A stretch of 64,000 nucleotides of DNA from Bog-950 sp046329495 (GCA_046329495.1 JAXLUO010000017.1:1-64000); one strand, 5' to 3'; shown: positions 25,683 through 35,660, numbered from the stretch's first letter. Program-made: numbers and translations. The notes: generated by a model not told the origin, from the letters alone.

Positions 25683-26819
25683 TTATAGAACGAGTTTTAG
25701 AACCGTACCAATCAGGCTGTTTATCAAATCGCCGCCGGGCAATACGTAGTGCCAGGGTGCTGTGGTATAATCCAGCGTTTGTTGTGTAACCTGTTTTAAG
25801 TAGTAGTATAACAACATGCTCAGCATCGAGCTGAACAGCAATCCAATAAACACGGTGTTAAGGTCAAGGCGCATTTTGATTGTGCTGCGGCTGTAGTCGG
25901 CGGAAGGTTCGTCTTCTACCAATTTAAAACCAAAGCCTTCGTATAAACGCATTGCTTTTTCCAGCTTGCGGCTGGTGTCGAGTTCAAGGTAATTTGCCTT
26001 TTGTTGTTTGGCATAATCAATGGCACGTTGTACCAGTAGTTTACCTACGCCTTTGCTTTGGTAGGGTTCGCTTACAGCCATTTTCATCAGCTCAAACGTA
26101 TCGGGCGATACGCGCTTAACGGCAGCGGTGCCGATGGTCTCTTCCTCGTATTGGGCAAAGAATATTTCACCATCTTTAGCTAACACTTCTTTGGCCGGGT
26201 TTGCGAGTATTTTTTCATCCACCGGTTCAACCGTAAAATATTTGCGTAGCCATTCCTCGTTCAGCGAACGGAAATAAGCTTTTAGGTTCGATTGATATTC
26301 CACAATGCGTGTTTCGCGGCGGAAGGCCTGGCCAAGACGCTCGTTAACGCGGCGGTACATGCTTTTTTCTTCCAGCAGGCGCTCCATGCGTTCTACGGTG
26401 CCTAATACATCCGAACCCGTTTCACGCAGGAAGTCGCGGTTAGCGGCCTCTATCTCTTTTAGCACCGGTTCAATTTTCTCGAACGTGCGACGGCCTTTCT
26501 CGGTAAGGCTTAAAATTTTGCGACGGGCGTCGTGCTTATCCTTCACCTGGCTAATGAGCTTTTTATCCTGCATTTGCTCGGCAAATTGGATAATGGCCGG
26601 GTGGGTTAGTTTTAACAGATGCGAGAGTTCAACCACGCTCATGCCTTCGTTATAATACAGCGCGTATAGCATGGTAAACCATTTAGGTTCAAAGTCTACC
26701 CGCATTTCCTTATACACCTTGCCCACATCCGATTGCAATAATTCGGCCAGTCGTTTCAGGCGGGTGGCAAAAGCCAGCTCGCCCAGGTGCTTCACTAAAT
26801 CAGTTCCCGTTTTGCTCAT
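25683..26819 (-). CDS. MarR-family regulator fused to a GNAT acetyltransferase, with a membrane tail
   Basis: The ATG at 26819 gives MSKTGTDLVKHLGELAFATRLKRL; the longer frame to 26897 is not supported. The 378-residue protein has a MarR winged-helix domain (about 10-150, MSVVELSHLLKLTHPAIIQFAEQM and KHDARRKILSLTEKGRRTFE) and a GNAT domain (about 190-320, with PYQSKGVGKLLVQRAIDYAKQ as the acetyl-CoA loop). An unusual C-terminal extension of about 58 residues contains a hydrophobic helix (TVFIGLLFSSMLSMLLYYYL) and a second apolar end. This may anchor the protein in the membrane. A perfect palindrome lies just upstream and is a plausible self-operator. Confidence 0.85.
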   Translation of the reverse strand: MSKTGTDLVKHLGELAFATRLKRLAELLQSDVGKVYKEMRVDFEPKWFTMLYALYYNEGMSVVELSHLLKLTHPAIIQFAEQMQDKKLISQVKDKHDARRKILSLTEKGRRTFEKIEPVLKEIEAANRDFLRETGSDVLGTVERMERLLEEKSMYRRVNERLGQAFRRETRIVEYQSNLKAYFRSLNEEWLRKYFTVEPVDEKILANPAKEVLAKDGEIFFAQYEEETIGTAAVKRVSPDTFELMKMAVSEPYQSKGVGKLLVQRAIDYAKQQKANYLELDTSRKLEKAMRLYEGFGFKLVEDEPSADYSRSTIKMRLDLNTVFIGLLFSSMLSMLLYYYLKQVTQQTLDYTTAPWHYVLPGGDLINSLIGTVLKLVL

Positions 26820-26841
26820 AAAGTGAATATAAAAGCAATTA

Positions 26842-26855
26842 TGTAAGTGCTTACA
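26842..26855. promoter_or_regulatory. Palindromic operator candidate for the MarR-GNAT gene
   Basis: TGTAAGTGCTTACA is a perfect inverted repeat with 6-bp half sites and a 2-bp centre. It lies 23 bases before the MarR-GNAT ATG and 60 bases before the divergent MFS gene, in the shared 95-bp intergenic region. MarR proteins commonly bind such sites next to their own genes, so joint control of both genes is likely but inferred. Confidence 0.6.
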
Positions 26856-26914
26856 GTTTTTTCCTAAAAATTTTGTTAAGAAGCAAAATCGGGGCAAACA
26901 CCTATATTGCGGCG

Positions 26915-28246
26915 ATGCAGCCCGAACGCATTACGCGCTCAAAAATTTTTGCTTACGGTTTAGGTATTTTCGGATGGAGCCTATCGCTGAATATTATCAG
27001 CACGCTGCTGAGTTATATCTACTTACCTCCGGTTGATTCCTCTACTACTATGGTTAATCTGGTGCCGCAAACAACGGTGCTGGTGGTGTTTAATATTATT
27101 GCATTGGTAATGGCAGCGGGACGATTATTTGATGCCCTGCTGGACCCGCTAATCGCCAACTGGAGCGATAGGTTACAACACCGCCTGGGCAGGCGTATCC
27201 CTTTTATGCGCACGGCTCCGATTTTTGTTGCCGTGTTCTGTTCGCTTATGTTTTTGCCGCCCGTACATACAGCCAGTTTAGAGAACATCAAATGGCTGGC
27301 ATTGGTGCAAATGGGTTATTACTTTTTCTTCGGCCTGTATGTAATACCCTATAATGCTTTGCTGGCTGAGCTGGGCCATTACCCCGGTGGCAAAATGCAA
27401 TTAAGCACGGCCCAGAGTGTAGGTTTTATTTTGGGCATGGTGTTCAGCAGTTCGGTGCCTGCCATGGTGGGCTTTCTGGAGTTTTTGAAACTGCCTGAAT
27501 TGCAATTATATCAATACGTGATAATGGGCTACAACATTATTGGTGCCTGTTGTATGCTGGTACCCGCCTTTGTTATTAATGAGCACCGCTATGTAAAACC
27601 GGGCCATGCCAACGAGAAGGTATTCCGCTCGCTGAAGGGTGCCTTAGCCATCCGCAACTTCCGCATTTTTGCTTTTGCCGATGCTACGTTTTTTATGGGA
27701 ATTGCACTTATTGGTGCAGGGTTGATGTATTATGTAACCACGCTGCTTGGTTTGCCGAAGGAAGAAGGCGTTGCTTTTATTGCCGTGCAGGTTGTGGTAA
27801 CCTTGTTAACCTACACCATAGTAAACCGCCTGGAGCGGCGCTTTAGCAAGAAGCAGTTGATGATAGCAGCTTTCTCCTGCTTATCGCTGGCCTTTTTCAG
27901 TATTTACGGGTTGGGGAAATACCCGGTACACCCCTATACGCAGGTAGCTATTATTATGAGTTTCTTCGGTTTCTTTAATGCCTTCTTATTAATTCTACCC
28001 CCAACTATTGTTGCCGAGATAGCCGAAAAAGAAGCCGAGCGCACCGGCGAGAATAAGGAAGGCATGTTCTTTGGCATGCGCGCCCTGTTTCAAAAGATAG
28101 GGCAAACCCTCGGCGTGCTGGTGTTTATGATGTTGACGCTTTATGGCAAGGATAAAGACAACGACATGGGTTTACGTCTTACAGGCGTAGTAGGCGGTTT
28201 GCTGTGCCTGGTGGCTGCCTTTGCTTATACAAAGTATGAGGAATAA
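26915..28246 (+). CDS. MFS transporter, GPH/sugar-like
   Basis: The ATG at 26915 (MQPERITRSKIFAYGLGIFG) is chosen over the TTG at 26873. The 443-residue protein has about twelve transmembrane helices. Motif R-x-F-D-A-L-L-D-P-L-I (GRLFDALLDPLIANWSDR), then the loop LGRRIPFMR, is the signature of the glycoside-pentoside-hexuronide:cation symporter family. It therefore probably imports a sugar or sugar derivative with Na+ or H+. It is transcribed divergently from the MarR-GNAT regulator, which may control it. The stop is followed by a bidirectional hairpin at 28274. Confidence 0.88.
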   Translation: MQPERITRSKIFAYGLGIFGWSLSLNIISTLLSYIYLPPVDSSTTMVNLVPQTTVLVVFNIIALVMAAGRLFDALLDPLIANWSDRLQHRLGRRIPFMRTAPIFVAVFCSLMFLPPVHTASLENIKWLALVQMGYYFFFGLYVIPYNALLAELGHYPGGKMQLSTAQSVGFILGMVFSSSVPAMVGFLEFLKLPELQLYQYVIMGYNIIGACCMLVPAFVINEHRYVKPGHANEKVFRSLKGALAIRNFRIFAFADATFFMGIALIGAGLMYYVTTLLGLPKEEGVAFIAVQVVVTLLTYTIVNRLERRFSKKQLMIAAFSCLSLAFFSIYGLGKYPVHPYTQVAIIMSFFGFFNAFLLILPPTIVAEIAEKEAERTGENKEGMFFGMRALFQKIGQTLGVLVFMMLTLYGKDKDNDMGLRLTGVVGGLLCLVAAFAYTKYEE

Positions 28247-28273
28247 CAATACTTTATTTAGTGGAAAATAAAA

Positions 28274-28291
28274 AAGGGCCCTGAGGCCCTT
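28274..28291. terminator. Bidirectional terminator between MFS and asd
   Basis: AAGGGCC / GGCCCTT (28274-28280 with 28285-28291), 7 bp with a 4-base loop. On the minus strand the stem is followed by a run of T residues, so it ends the asd transcript well. On the plus strand the T-rich TATTATTATT makes it a weaker terminator for the MFS gene. Confidence 0.8.
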
Positions 28292-28315
28292 ATTATTATT
28301 ACGTTTGCCAAAAGG

Positions 28316-29329
28316 TTAACCAACCAATTCTTTCTTGCCTGCCAGTAAACCTTTCTCCATCAGGTATTCGGCAATTTGCACCGCATTGGTAGCGGCACCT
28401 TTGCGCAGGTTATCGCTTACAATCCAGCAGTTCAGCGTGTTCGGCTGACTTTCGTCGCGGCGAAGGCGGCCTACAAATGTTTCGTCCTTGTCATGTGCCA
28501 ATATTGGCATAGGGTATTTCAGGTTCTTAACGTCGTCGTATACCACTACTCCCGGTGCTTTGCTTAGTATGTCCCGCACTTCGTTCAGGTCAAAGTCGTT
28601 TTCAAACTCAATGTTTACGCTCTCGCTATGTCCGCCTACAACCGGCACGCGCACGGTGGTAGCAGTAACCCGGATGCTGTCATCGCACATAATTTTTTTG
28701 GTTTCGTTCACCATCTTCATCTCTTCCTTGGTGTAGCCGTTATCCAAAAACACATCGATATGCGGTAACAGGTTCATATCTATTTGATACGGGTAAGCTT
28801 TTTCGCCTTCTGTTTTGTTGCGTTCGCTCATCAACTGGTCTACTGCTTTTTTACCGGTGCCGGTAACGCTCTGGTAGGTGCTTACCACTACGCGCTTGAT
28901 CTTGTATTTATCGTGCAGGGGTTTTAATACCACCACCATTTGAATGGTAGAACAGTTAGGGTTGGCGATAATTTTATCGTTCGCCGTTAGCACGTTGGCA
29001 TTAACTTCCGGCACTACCAGCGGAATGTTTGGTTCCATACGCCAGGCCGAGGAGTTATCAATTACGGTGCAGCCTGCCGCAGCAAACTTAGGAGCCAGTT
29101 CTTTTGAGGTGGAACCACCGGCCGAAAAGATGGCTACATCGGGCTGTTTGGCAATAGCTGTTTCCCAGGTCATTACCTCGTATTCCTTACCCTTAAAGTT
29201 TACCTTTTTGCCTACCGATTTCTCGCTGGCTACGGGGAATAAGTCAGTTACCGGGAAGTTACGTTCCGCTAAAACCTGCAACATTTTGCTGCCCACCAAA
29301 CCGGTGGCGCCTACAACGGCTACTTTCAT
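28316..29329 (-). CDS. asd: Aspartate-semialdehyde dehydrogenase
   Basis: A 337-residue enzyme that reduces aspartyl-phosphate to aspartate semialdehyde with NADPH, the branch point to lysine, diaminopimelate, methionine and threonine. The N-terminal GATGLVGSKM nucleotide-binding loop (residues 8-17), the catalytic Cys126 in NPNCSTIQ, and the conserved RVPVVGGHSESVNIEF with the catalytic His are all visible. Length is normal. It is cytosolic and monocistronic here, with no neighbouring lysine or threonine genes. Confidence 0.95.
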   Translation of the reverse strand: MKVAVVGATGLVGSKMLQVLAERNFPVTDLFPVASEKSVGKKVNFKGKEYEVMTWETAIAKQPDVAIFSAGGSTSKELAPKFAAAGCTVIDNSSAWRMEPNIPLVVPEVNANVLTANDKIIANPNCSTIQMVVVLKPLHDKYKIKRVVVSTYQSVTGTGKKAVDQLMSERNKTEGEKAYPYQIDMNLLPHIDVFLDNGYTKEEMKMVNETKKIMCDDSIRVTATTVRVPVVGGHSESVNIEFENDFDLNEVRDILSKAPGVVVYDDVKNLKYPMPILAHDKDETFVGRLRRDESQPNTLNCWIVSDNLRKGAATNAVQIAEYLMEKGLLAGKKELVG

Positions 29330-29483
29330 AATCGCTTAAATTTTGAGCTTGCAAAGTAAAGGGATAGAACGCAGATTAATTAAGATTTTTATGATTTACG
29401 CAGTAAAAATTTACCGGCGCAATCACGTTTTTAATTGATCTTAAAGAACCAAAACAACCAGCGTCATCAGCGTTCTATTACGC

Positions 29484-30608
29484 CTAAATAATAAACTTGC
29501 CGTCCTGGTAAATGCGCACACCATCGGCGATGATCTCGCCTCCGTTCTTCATATCGGTAATCATATCCCAGTGGATGGTGCTTTCGTTTTTGCCGCCGCA
29601 CTGCTTGTAACTTTGGCCAACGGCCATGTGAATGCTGCCGCCAATCTTTTCATCGAACAGGATATTGCGGCTGGTGCGTTGAATGTTCATGTTGGTACCA
29701 ATGGCCACCTCGCCCCAATGGCGGGCACCTTCTACGGCAAATACCTTATCCAGCACTTCCTGACCTTCTTCGGCTTCCCATTTAACCACTAAGCCATCCT
29801 TTACTTCTAAGCGCACGCCCACAACATCTTTACCCATGTAAATAGTAGGGTAGCTGAAGTAAGCCCAGCCATTCACGCTGTCTTCCACCGGTGCGCTGAA
29901 CACTTCTCCGCTTGGCATGTTGGCGCGGCCATCGCTGTTGATCCAGGTACGCCCTTTTACTGAAAAACTGATATCAATGTTGGGGCCCTTGTATTGCACT
30001 TTGTCTACCTTGTTCAGATAGTCTACATACACCTGCTGTTCCTTGCGTACGTCAAGCCATTTGGCCACAGGATCAGCTTCAAACAGGTAGCAGCTTTGGT
30101 AAACGAACCGCTCGTATTCTTCCATTGTCATGCGGGCATCTTCAGCACCGGCCAGGGTGGGGAACTGACACAAACAACGGCGCATGCTGCCATTACCGGT
30201 GCGTTCAAAGTAAATGCGGTTTACCTGCTGCTGTGCCTGTTGCAGCAATTTGAATTTTTCAGGATTGCCGGGATCGCTGTCATCATCCCCTTTGGCGAAT
30301 GGCGCACGAATGTTGAGGAAACAATCAAAGTTTTCCATCACATATTTCTTCAACGGGTTAACCCAGGTCAGTTGGTTTTCTTCGCCATATTGTAATAGTA
30401 GTTCATTAACACCACGCAGCTCTACGTTTAATACCGGTATACCACCTGCTTTATAAACTTCCTTTACTACCTCTACCAATAAAGGTTCGGCCAGGTAGCT
30501 CGAAACGATGTAAACCTTCTCGTCAGGCTTAACGGCTAAACAATAATTTACCAGCAGGCTGGCGTATTTGCTATCAATAGGTTGTGTTTCCCGAACAGTG
30601 GTTGACAT
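29484..30608 (-). CDS. M29-family aminopeptidase
   Basis: A 374-residue metal-dependent aminopeptidase of the M29 (AmpS/AmpT, thermophilic aminopeptidase) family. The C-terminal third has the ligand-bearing motifs GEVAIGTN (Glu), FDEKIGGSIHMAVGQ (Glu and His) and STIHWDMI (His, Asp), and DGLVVKWEAEEGQ. It probably removes N-terminal residues from peptides in the cytosol. Start at 30608 is divergent from the thioesterase-like gene at 30672, leaving a 63-base promoter region. Between it and asd (29330-29483) lies a fragment of the interspersed repeat family. Confidence 0.88.
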   Translation of the reverse strand: MSTTVRETQPIDSKYASLLVNYCLAVKPDEKVYIVSSYLAEPLLVEVVKEVYKAGGIPVLNVELRGVNELLLQYGEENQLTWVNPLKKYVMENFDCFLNIRAPFAKGDDDSDPGNPEKFKLLQQAQQQVNRIYFERTGNGSMRRCLCQFPTLAGAEDARMTMEEYERFVYQSCYLFEADPVAKWLDVRKEQQVYVDYLNKVDKVQYKGPNIDISFSVKGRTWINSDGRANMPSGEVFSAPVEDSVNGWAYFSYPTIYMGKDVVGVRLEVKDGLVVKWEAEEGQEVLDKVFAVEGARHWGEVAIGTNMNIQRTSRNILFDEKIGGSIHMAVGQSYKQCGGKNESTIHWDMITDMKNGGEIIADGVRIYQDGKFII

Positions 30609-30671
30609 AAAAGCGCTTGTTTTAGGGCAGCGAATTGATTGAAAAGTTTCGGGACTACAAAATACAGCGGT

Positions 30672-31190
30672 ATGAAATTATATGCTACGGACAAGGAAGA
30701 GTCGCGCCAATCGCGTTTATGGCGTTTTGGTGTAAATGTTTGGCCCTGCATTTGGTGCACCGGCAGTGCAGTGCAATTTGTTTCAGGCGACTTTAAAGAA
30801 CTGCATTTACGGTTGAAGTTGAACATCCGCACCCGCAACCGGGTAGGTACGGTGTTCGGCGGCAGCATGTATAGCTCGGTTGACCCGTACTTTATGCTAA
30901 TGTTTATGCAGGTGCTGGGCAAGGACTATGTGGTGTGGGACAAGGCAGCCTCCATGAAGTTTGTTCGTCCGGTTACCGGTACCATTAAAACACGGTTTTT
31001 AATTTCGGATGAGTTAGTAAAGGACGTAAAGCACCATATTGAAATGCGGGGCGAATACACCTTTGATTTGCCGCTGCATTACGAAGATGAGCAGGGGAAG
31101 GTTTATGCCACCTTTACTAAAACAATCTATGCTGCCGATAAAGAATTTTACAAAAAGAAGCTGGCGGCAAAATCATCCAAACCTGAATAG
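30672..31190 (+). CDS. DUF4442 (thioesterase-fold) protein
   Basis: The ATG at 30672 (MKLYATDKEESRQSRLWRF) is preferred to the TTG at 30639. The 172-residue protein matches DUF4442, a hotdog-fold family related to acyl-CoA thioesterases: NRVGTVFGGSMYSSVDPYFMLM contains the helix with the usual acidic residue, and VWDKAASMKFVRPVTGTIK is the conserved beta strand. It may hydrolyse acyl-CoA, but the substrate is unknown. It is followed by a 108-base gap before the macroglobulin gene. Confidence 0.8.
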   Translation: MKLYATDKEESRQSRLWRFGVNVWPCIWCTGSAVQFVSGDFKELHLRLKLNIRTRNRVGTVFGGSMYSSVDPYFMLMFMQVLGKDYVVWDKAASMKFVRPVTGTIKTRFLISDELVKDVKHHIEMRGEYTFDLPLHYEDEQGKVYATFTKTIYAADKEFYKKKLAAKSSKPE

Positions 31191-31298
31191 CGCGCTTAAA
31201 TACATCAAGCGTTAAAAAGTAACAGCGCTCCTTCTTCTTTTATACCTTTTTATGGAATTTGTTGTGCAGGCACATCTCAACTGCACAAACCAAGTGCC

Positions 31299-34200
31299 AT
31301 GCCAACAATTAAAAGATTACTTGCCCCAGCTGCCCTGCTGCTATCGTTTACAGCAGTAGTAGCCGCCATTGCTGAAATAAGCAATCCATTTTTTGAGTCC
31401 GACTTTATAACCGCTTTAAAAAAGAAGTTCAGCTCGTTTAACGAAAAAGCCAGGCAGGACCGCCTGTATCTGCAAACCGATAAAACCCTTTATTCACCCG
31501 GGGAAACCGTGTGGTTCAGCGCTTTTTTGCGTGATGAGCAAACTTTGAAGCCTTCGGTAAACTCGGATGTGTTGCATGTGGAGTTTATTACGCCTAAAGG
31601 TACTACAGCAAGGCACTATAAACTGGTAGCCAGTAATGGCATTGCTAAAGGTGATATTGATTTGAGCGGAATGGTAGGCGGTATTTATAAACTGCGCGCT
31701 TATACCGATTATCAGAAAAACGATACCTCGGCACTTGTATTTGAGAAAGAGATAACGGTGCAGAGTGTGGTAATGCCGCGCCTGAAAATGAAACTGGAAT
31801 TTGAGAAGAAGGCCTATGGCAAAGGCGATGAGGTAGTGGCCAATCTGGAACTGCATACAAATGCTAATACACCACTTGTAAAAACAAAGGTGAAATTCAG
31901 CGCCATGCTGGAGGGCAAGGAACTGAATGCATCTTCGGTAACCACCGATGCAGCTGGTAAGACGCAGATAAAATTCAATTTGCCTCAAAGTTTAAATACT
32001 ACCGACGGTGTGGTTAATGCCATGATTGACTTTGAAGGCACCACCGAAAGCATTTCGCGCAGTGTGCCAATCGTATTGAATAAAATTGATCTGGCCTTTT
32101 ACCCGGAGGGCGGCGATATGGTGAATGGCGTTAATCAACGCATTGCCTTTCGCGCTATCAACGAGTTTAACAAGCCCGCAGATATTGAAGGAATAATTGT
32201 AAACAGCAAGGGCGAATATGTAAGCGAGTTTAAGAGCTACCACTTTGGTATGGGCAGTTTTAATCTATTGCCTAAAGCAGGTGAAACGTATAAAGCTCGT
32301 TTAACTAAACCGGCCGGCATACTGGATGAGTTTGAATTGCCGGAAGCATTAAAAGCAGGTTATGTGTTACAAGTTAATGGTGCCGGCAATGAACTGCACC
32401 TAAGTGTAAACAGTTGGCAACCCGAAACCCTGAGCATTGCAGCACAGGTAAGGGGCAAGTTGTATTTCAGCGGTTCGTTTAAAGCGCAGAAGGGCAACAA
32501 CCTGTTAACCGTGCATACCGAAGACTTCCCGATTGGTGTAACGCAGATTACCTTGTTCGATAGCAAGGGGATAGCCCGTTGTGAGCGCCTGGCTTTTGTT
32601 AACCGCGAAAAGCAGTTGAACATAAGTGTTAGCACTAACAAACAAACCTACCAACCGCGCGAGAAGGTTACCATGAACATCCGCGTTACTGATGAAAATG
32701 GCTTACCCATGCCGGGTAATTTCGGTTTAAGCGTGGTGGATGATAACCAACTGAGTTTTGCCGATGATAAGCAGGGAAACATTTTAAGTAAAATGTTGCT
32801 GGAGCCGGAGTTAAAAGAAAAGGTAGAGGAAGCAAATTTCTACTTTGATACAAAGGAGGAGAAGTCGGCACAGGCCCTGGACAACCTGTTGCTTACAAGC
32901 GGCTGGAGACATTATACATGGAAGGAAATTGATAATGAAGACTTCCCGCTGTTAAAGTTTGTGGGAGAAAAAGCTTTGCTGAACGGACGCATAATCGATG
33001 GATACACCAGCCAACCTGTTAGTAATGCCACCGTTAAATTGCTGGGCAGTAATAAGCAAATTGTAACAGGCAAAGACGGGTTCTTCCAATTCTCAAAATT
33101 TGACCTTGCTGTAAACAATCAGCTGGATATAACCGCGAAGGATTTCAATGGAGGTGTGCAGGTCATTGCCAATTACGGTTCTGGTATAGATTACTACATC
33201 TACAATAATCGTTACCGCTACGAGTTTGATGCTATCCCTGCCGCTGCAGGTGGTGTGATGGACATGGATGAAATTGAAGTAGTAGCGAACAAACGAATGG
33301 AGCAAAAGGCGCCAGCCCGTAATGAAAAGAAAAAGGATGCCCTGAAAGAAAATCGCGAGGAACTGAACTTTGCCGATGTAATGGAGGTGCCGGCGCCTGA
33401 TGTGGCAGAAGAACCGGTACAACAAGCAGATGGAGATGACAATGCAAACGGATTAGCCGAGAATGGCAAGATGCTTGATCAACGTTTAGTAGCTTTTCAA
33501 AAAGCCGACAAAAACATAGAGGCAGCACAGCAGGTTATTTACTATCGTGCTAAAGAATTTGCACAGAAAAAATATACTGCAACTGACTCCAGCAGAAATG
33601 ATTTGGCAAGCACTGTTTACTGGAACGGCAACGTAGAAACAGACCGCTATGGCAAAGCCAAAGTGGAGTTTGTGACCAACGACCTCATCTCCTCTTTTAA
33701 AACTACACTGGAAGGTTTTGGCGATGATGGCTCGATTGGCAGAACCGAGTACAGCTTCACCACCAACCTGCCGTTTAGCATGGATACCAAGATACCCGTG
33801 GAGGCGGTAAGCGGCGATAAGATGATGATTCCTGTATTCCTGAAAAACACTACGGCAGAAGATATCAGTGGCGAGCTGAGCATGAAAATACCGCAGCAAT
33901 TAACCACCGATTCGCGCACATTGCAGGTAATTATCCCGGCTAAAAACAGCAAGGTTATCTATTTGAATTGTGTGGCCTCCACCGTAATAGGCGGTGGCGC
34001 TATTGAATTGCAGTTTCACAGCAGCAATTATAACGATGCGCTCACCCGTAACATAAAAATTGTGCCGAAGGGTTTTCCTGCTGATATAAGTTTAAGTGCT
34101 CAGGAAAGCGACAAGCATTTTACCATTAAACCGGTGAATGTAGTGCCCGGTAGCATGCGTGTTACGTTTACTGCTTACCCCAATGTAATGAGCGACCTGA

Positions 34201-35660
34201 TGAGTGGTGTAGATGCCATTTTACGCGAACCTTACGGTTGTTTTGAACAAACCAGCAGCAGCAACTATCCCAATATTATGGCTATGCAGTATCTGCAAAA
34301 TACCAAAACAGCAGACCCAAAAGTGGAAGCGCGTGCCAAACAGTTGTTGGAAGATGGTTATAAGAAACTGGTGTCTTTCGAAACCAAGGAAAATGGCTAC
34401 GAGTGGTTTGGTGCAGCACCTGCACACGAAGCTTTAACAGCTTATGGCTTGATGGAGTTTGTGGATATGAAGAAGGTATACTCTAAAGTAGATGAAGCTA
34501 TGATTGAGCGCACCGCACAGTTGTTGCTGAACAAACGCGATGGTAACGGCGGATTTAAAAAGAACCCGCGTGCACTGGATAGCTTTGGTGCGGCTGATGA
34601 AGACATTACTAACTGCTACATCGTATATGCTATGAGCGAAGCAGGCAAAGGCAACCTGATAGATAAAGAAATAAATACAGCCTACCGCGACGCTAAAAAG
34701 AGTAACGACCCGTATATGCTGGCTTTAATGGCTAATGCATTGTTCAATGTAGGCGATACAAAACGCGGCGATGAATTAGTGAGCTTGCTTGTAAATGCAA
34801 AGCAGGAAGCCGCCTTCTGGAACGGTAAAAAACACTCCATTACCCGCAGCACCGGCGACGCCCTAAAAATTGAAACTACCAGTTTGGTTGCACTGGCCGT
34901 GATGAAGAGCCCCAACCCGGATGTGCAAACGCTGCAGACCGCCGTTAAATTTTTGGTTGGTCAACGTAGTGGGTATGGTATGTTCGGTAGCACGCAGAGC
35001 ACCATACTGGCCTTAAAAGCGTTGAGTAAGTTTGCTGAGTTTAGCAAGAAGACTGATGAAAGCGGCACCATTGAAGTATTGGTAAACGGTAGCGTGGTAG
35101 CCACTAAGAATTACGCAAAAGGTGAACGCAATAATGTAGAGATAACCGGTTTGGAAAACTTTATTGCAGCAGGCACACAGGATGTGCAGGTGCGCTTTAA
35201 AGGGTGCAAGAATCCATTGCCTTATACCATGCACGTAAATTATAGCACTGCCCTGCCTAATAGTGATAAGGCTTGTGCCGTTAGCCTTGCAACGCAGCTA
35301 AGTGCCAAGCAGGTTAAGGTGGGCGAAACACTGCGACTTACCGCCACACTTAAAAACAAAACCAACGAAGGTCAGCCTATGACCATGGCTATAATTGGTT
35401 TGCCTGCGGGATTAACAGCACAACCATGGCAACTAAAAGAAATGCAGGAAAAAGGGGTGTTTGATTTTTATGAGGTGATAGGCAACAACATTGCCTGCTA
35501 CTACCGCGATCTTGCACCCGGTGAACAAAAGGTGCTGAACTTTGATTTGAAAGCAGAGTTGCCCGGCGAATACGACGCACCGGCCAGCAGTGCTTACTTA
35601 TATTATACGAATGAGCTAAAAACCTGGGTAGGATTAGACCGTGTGTTTGTAAATCCGTAA
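31299..35660 (+). CDS. Alpha-2-macroglobulin family protein with thioester
   Basis: A 1453-residue exported protein with an N-terminal hydrophobic signal (MPTIKRLLAPAALLLSFTAVVAAIA). It begins with macroglobulin MG domains (QTDKTLYSPGETVWFSAFLRD marks MG1/MG2), contains a carboxypeptidase-regulatory-like insert near 560-620 and a highly charged linker at about 650-740. The thioester signature GCFEQ, with Cys981 and Gln984, is intact, followed by an alpha/alpha-toroid (about 990-1230) and a receptor-binding-like C-terminus. Such proteins trap proteases by covalent capture in the periplasm or on the surface. Unlike in many proteobacteria, no PbpC gene follows. Confidence 0.92.
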   Translation: MPTIKRLLAPAALLLSFTAVVAAIAEISNPFFESDFITALKKKFSSFNEKARQDRLYLQTDKTLYSPGETVWFSAFLRDEQTLKPSVNSDVLHVEFITPKGTTARHYKLVASNGIAKGDIDLSGMVGGIYKLRAYTDYQKNDTSALVFEKEITVQSVVMPRLKMKLEFEKKAYGKGDEVVANLELHTNANTPLVKTKVKFSAMLEGKELNASSVTTDAAGKTQIKFNLPQSLNTTDGVVNAMIDFEGTTESISRSVPIVLNKIDLAFYPEGGDMVNGVNQRIAFRAINEFNKPADIEGIIVNSKGEYVSEFKSYHFGMGSFNLLPKAGETYKARLTKPAGILDEFELPEALKAGYVLQVNGAGNELHLSVNSWQPETLSIAAQVRGKLYFSGSFKAQKGNNLLTVHTEDFPIGVTQITLFDSKGIARCERLAFVNREKQLNISVSTNKQTYQPREKVTMNIRVTDENGLPMPGNFGLSVVDDNQLSFADDKQGNILSKMLLEPELKEKVEEANFYFDTKEEKSAQALDNLLLTSGWRHYTWKEIDNEDFPLLKFVGEKALLNGRIIDGYTSQPVSNATVKLLGSNKQIVTGKDGFFQFSKFDLAVNNQLDITAKDFNGGVQVIANYGSGIDYYIYNNRYRYEFDAIPAAAGGVMDMDEIEVVANKRMEQKAPARNEKKKDALKENREELNFADVMEVPAPDVAEEPVQQADGDDNANGLAENGKMLDQRLVAFQKADKNIEAAQQVIYYRAKEFAQKKYTATDSSRNDLASTVYWNGNVETDRYGKAKVEFVTNDLISSFKTTLEGFGDDGSIGRTEYSFTTNLPFSMDTKIPVEAVSGDKMMIPVFLKNTTAEDISGELSMKIPQQLTTDSRTLQVIIPAKNSKVIYLNCVASTVIGGGAIELQFHSSNYNDALTRNIKIVPKGFPADISLSAQESDKHFTIKPVNVVPGSMRVTFTAYPNVMSDLMSGVDAILREPYGCFEQTSSSNYPNIMAMQYLQNTKTADPKVEARAKQLLEDGYKKLVSFETKENGYEWFGAAPAHEALTAYGLMEFVDMKKVYSKVDEAMIERTAQLLLNKRDGNGGFKKNPRALDSFGAADEDITNCYIVYAMSEAGKGNLIDKEINTAYRDAKKSNDPYMLALMANALFNVGDTKRGDELVSLLVNAKQEAAFWNGKKHSITRSTGDALKIETTSLVALAVMKSPNPDVQTLQTAVKFLVGQRSGYGMFGSTQSTILALKALSKFAEFSKKTDESGTIEVLVNGSVVATKNYAKGERNNVEITGLENFIAAGTQDVQVRFKGCKNPLPYTMHVNYSTALPNSDKACAVSLATQLSAKQVKVGETLRLTATLKNKTNEGQPMTMAIIGLPAGLTAQPWQLKEMQEKGVFDFYEVIGNNIACYYRDLAPGEQKVLNFDLKAELPGEYDAPASSAYLYYTNELKTWVGLDRVFVNP

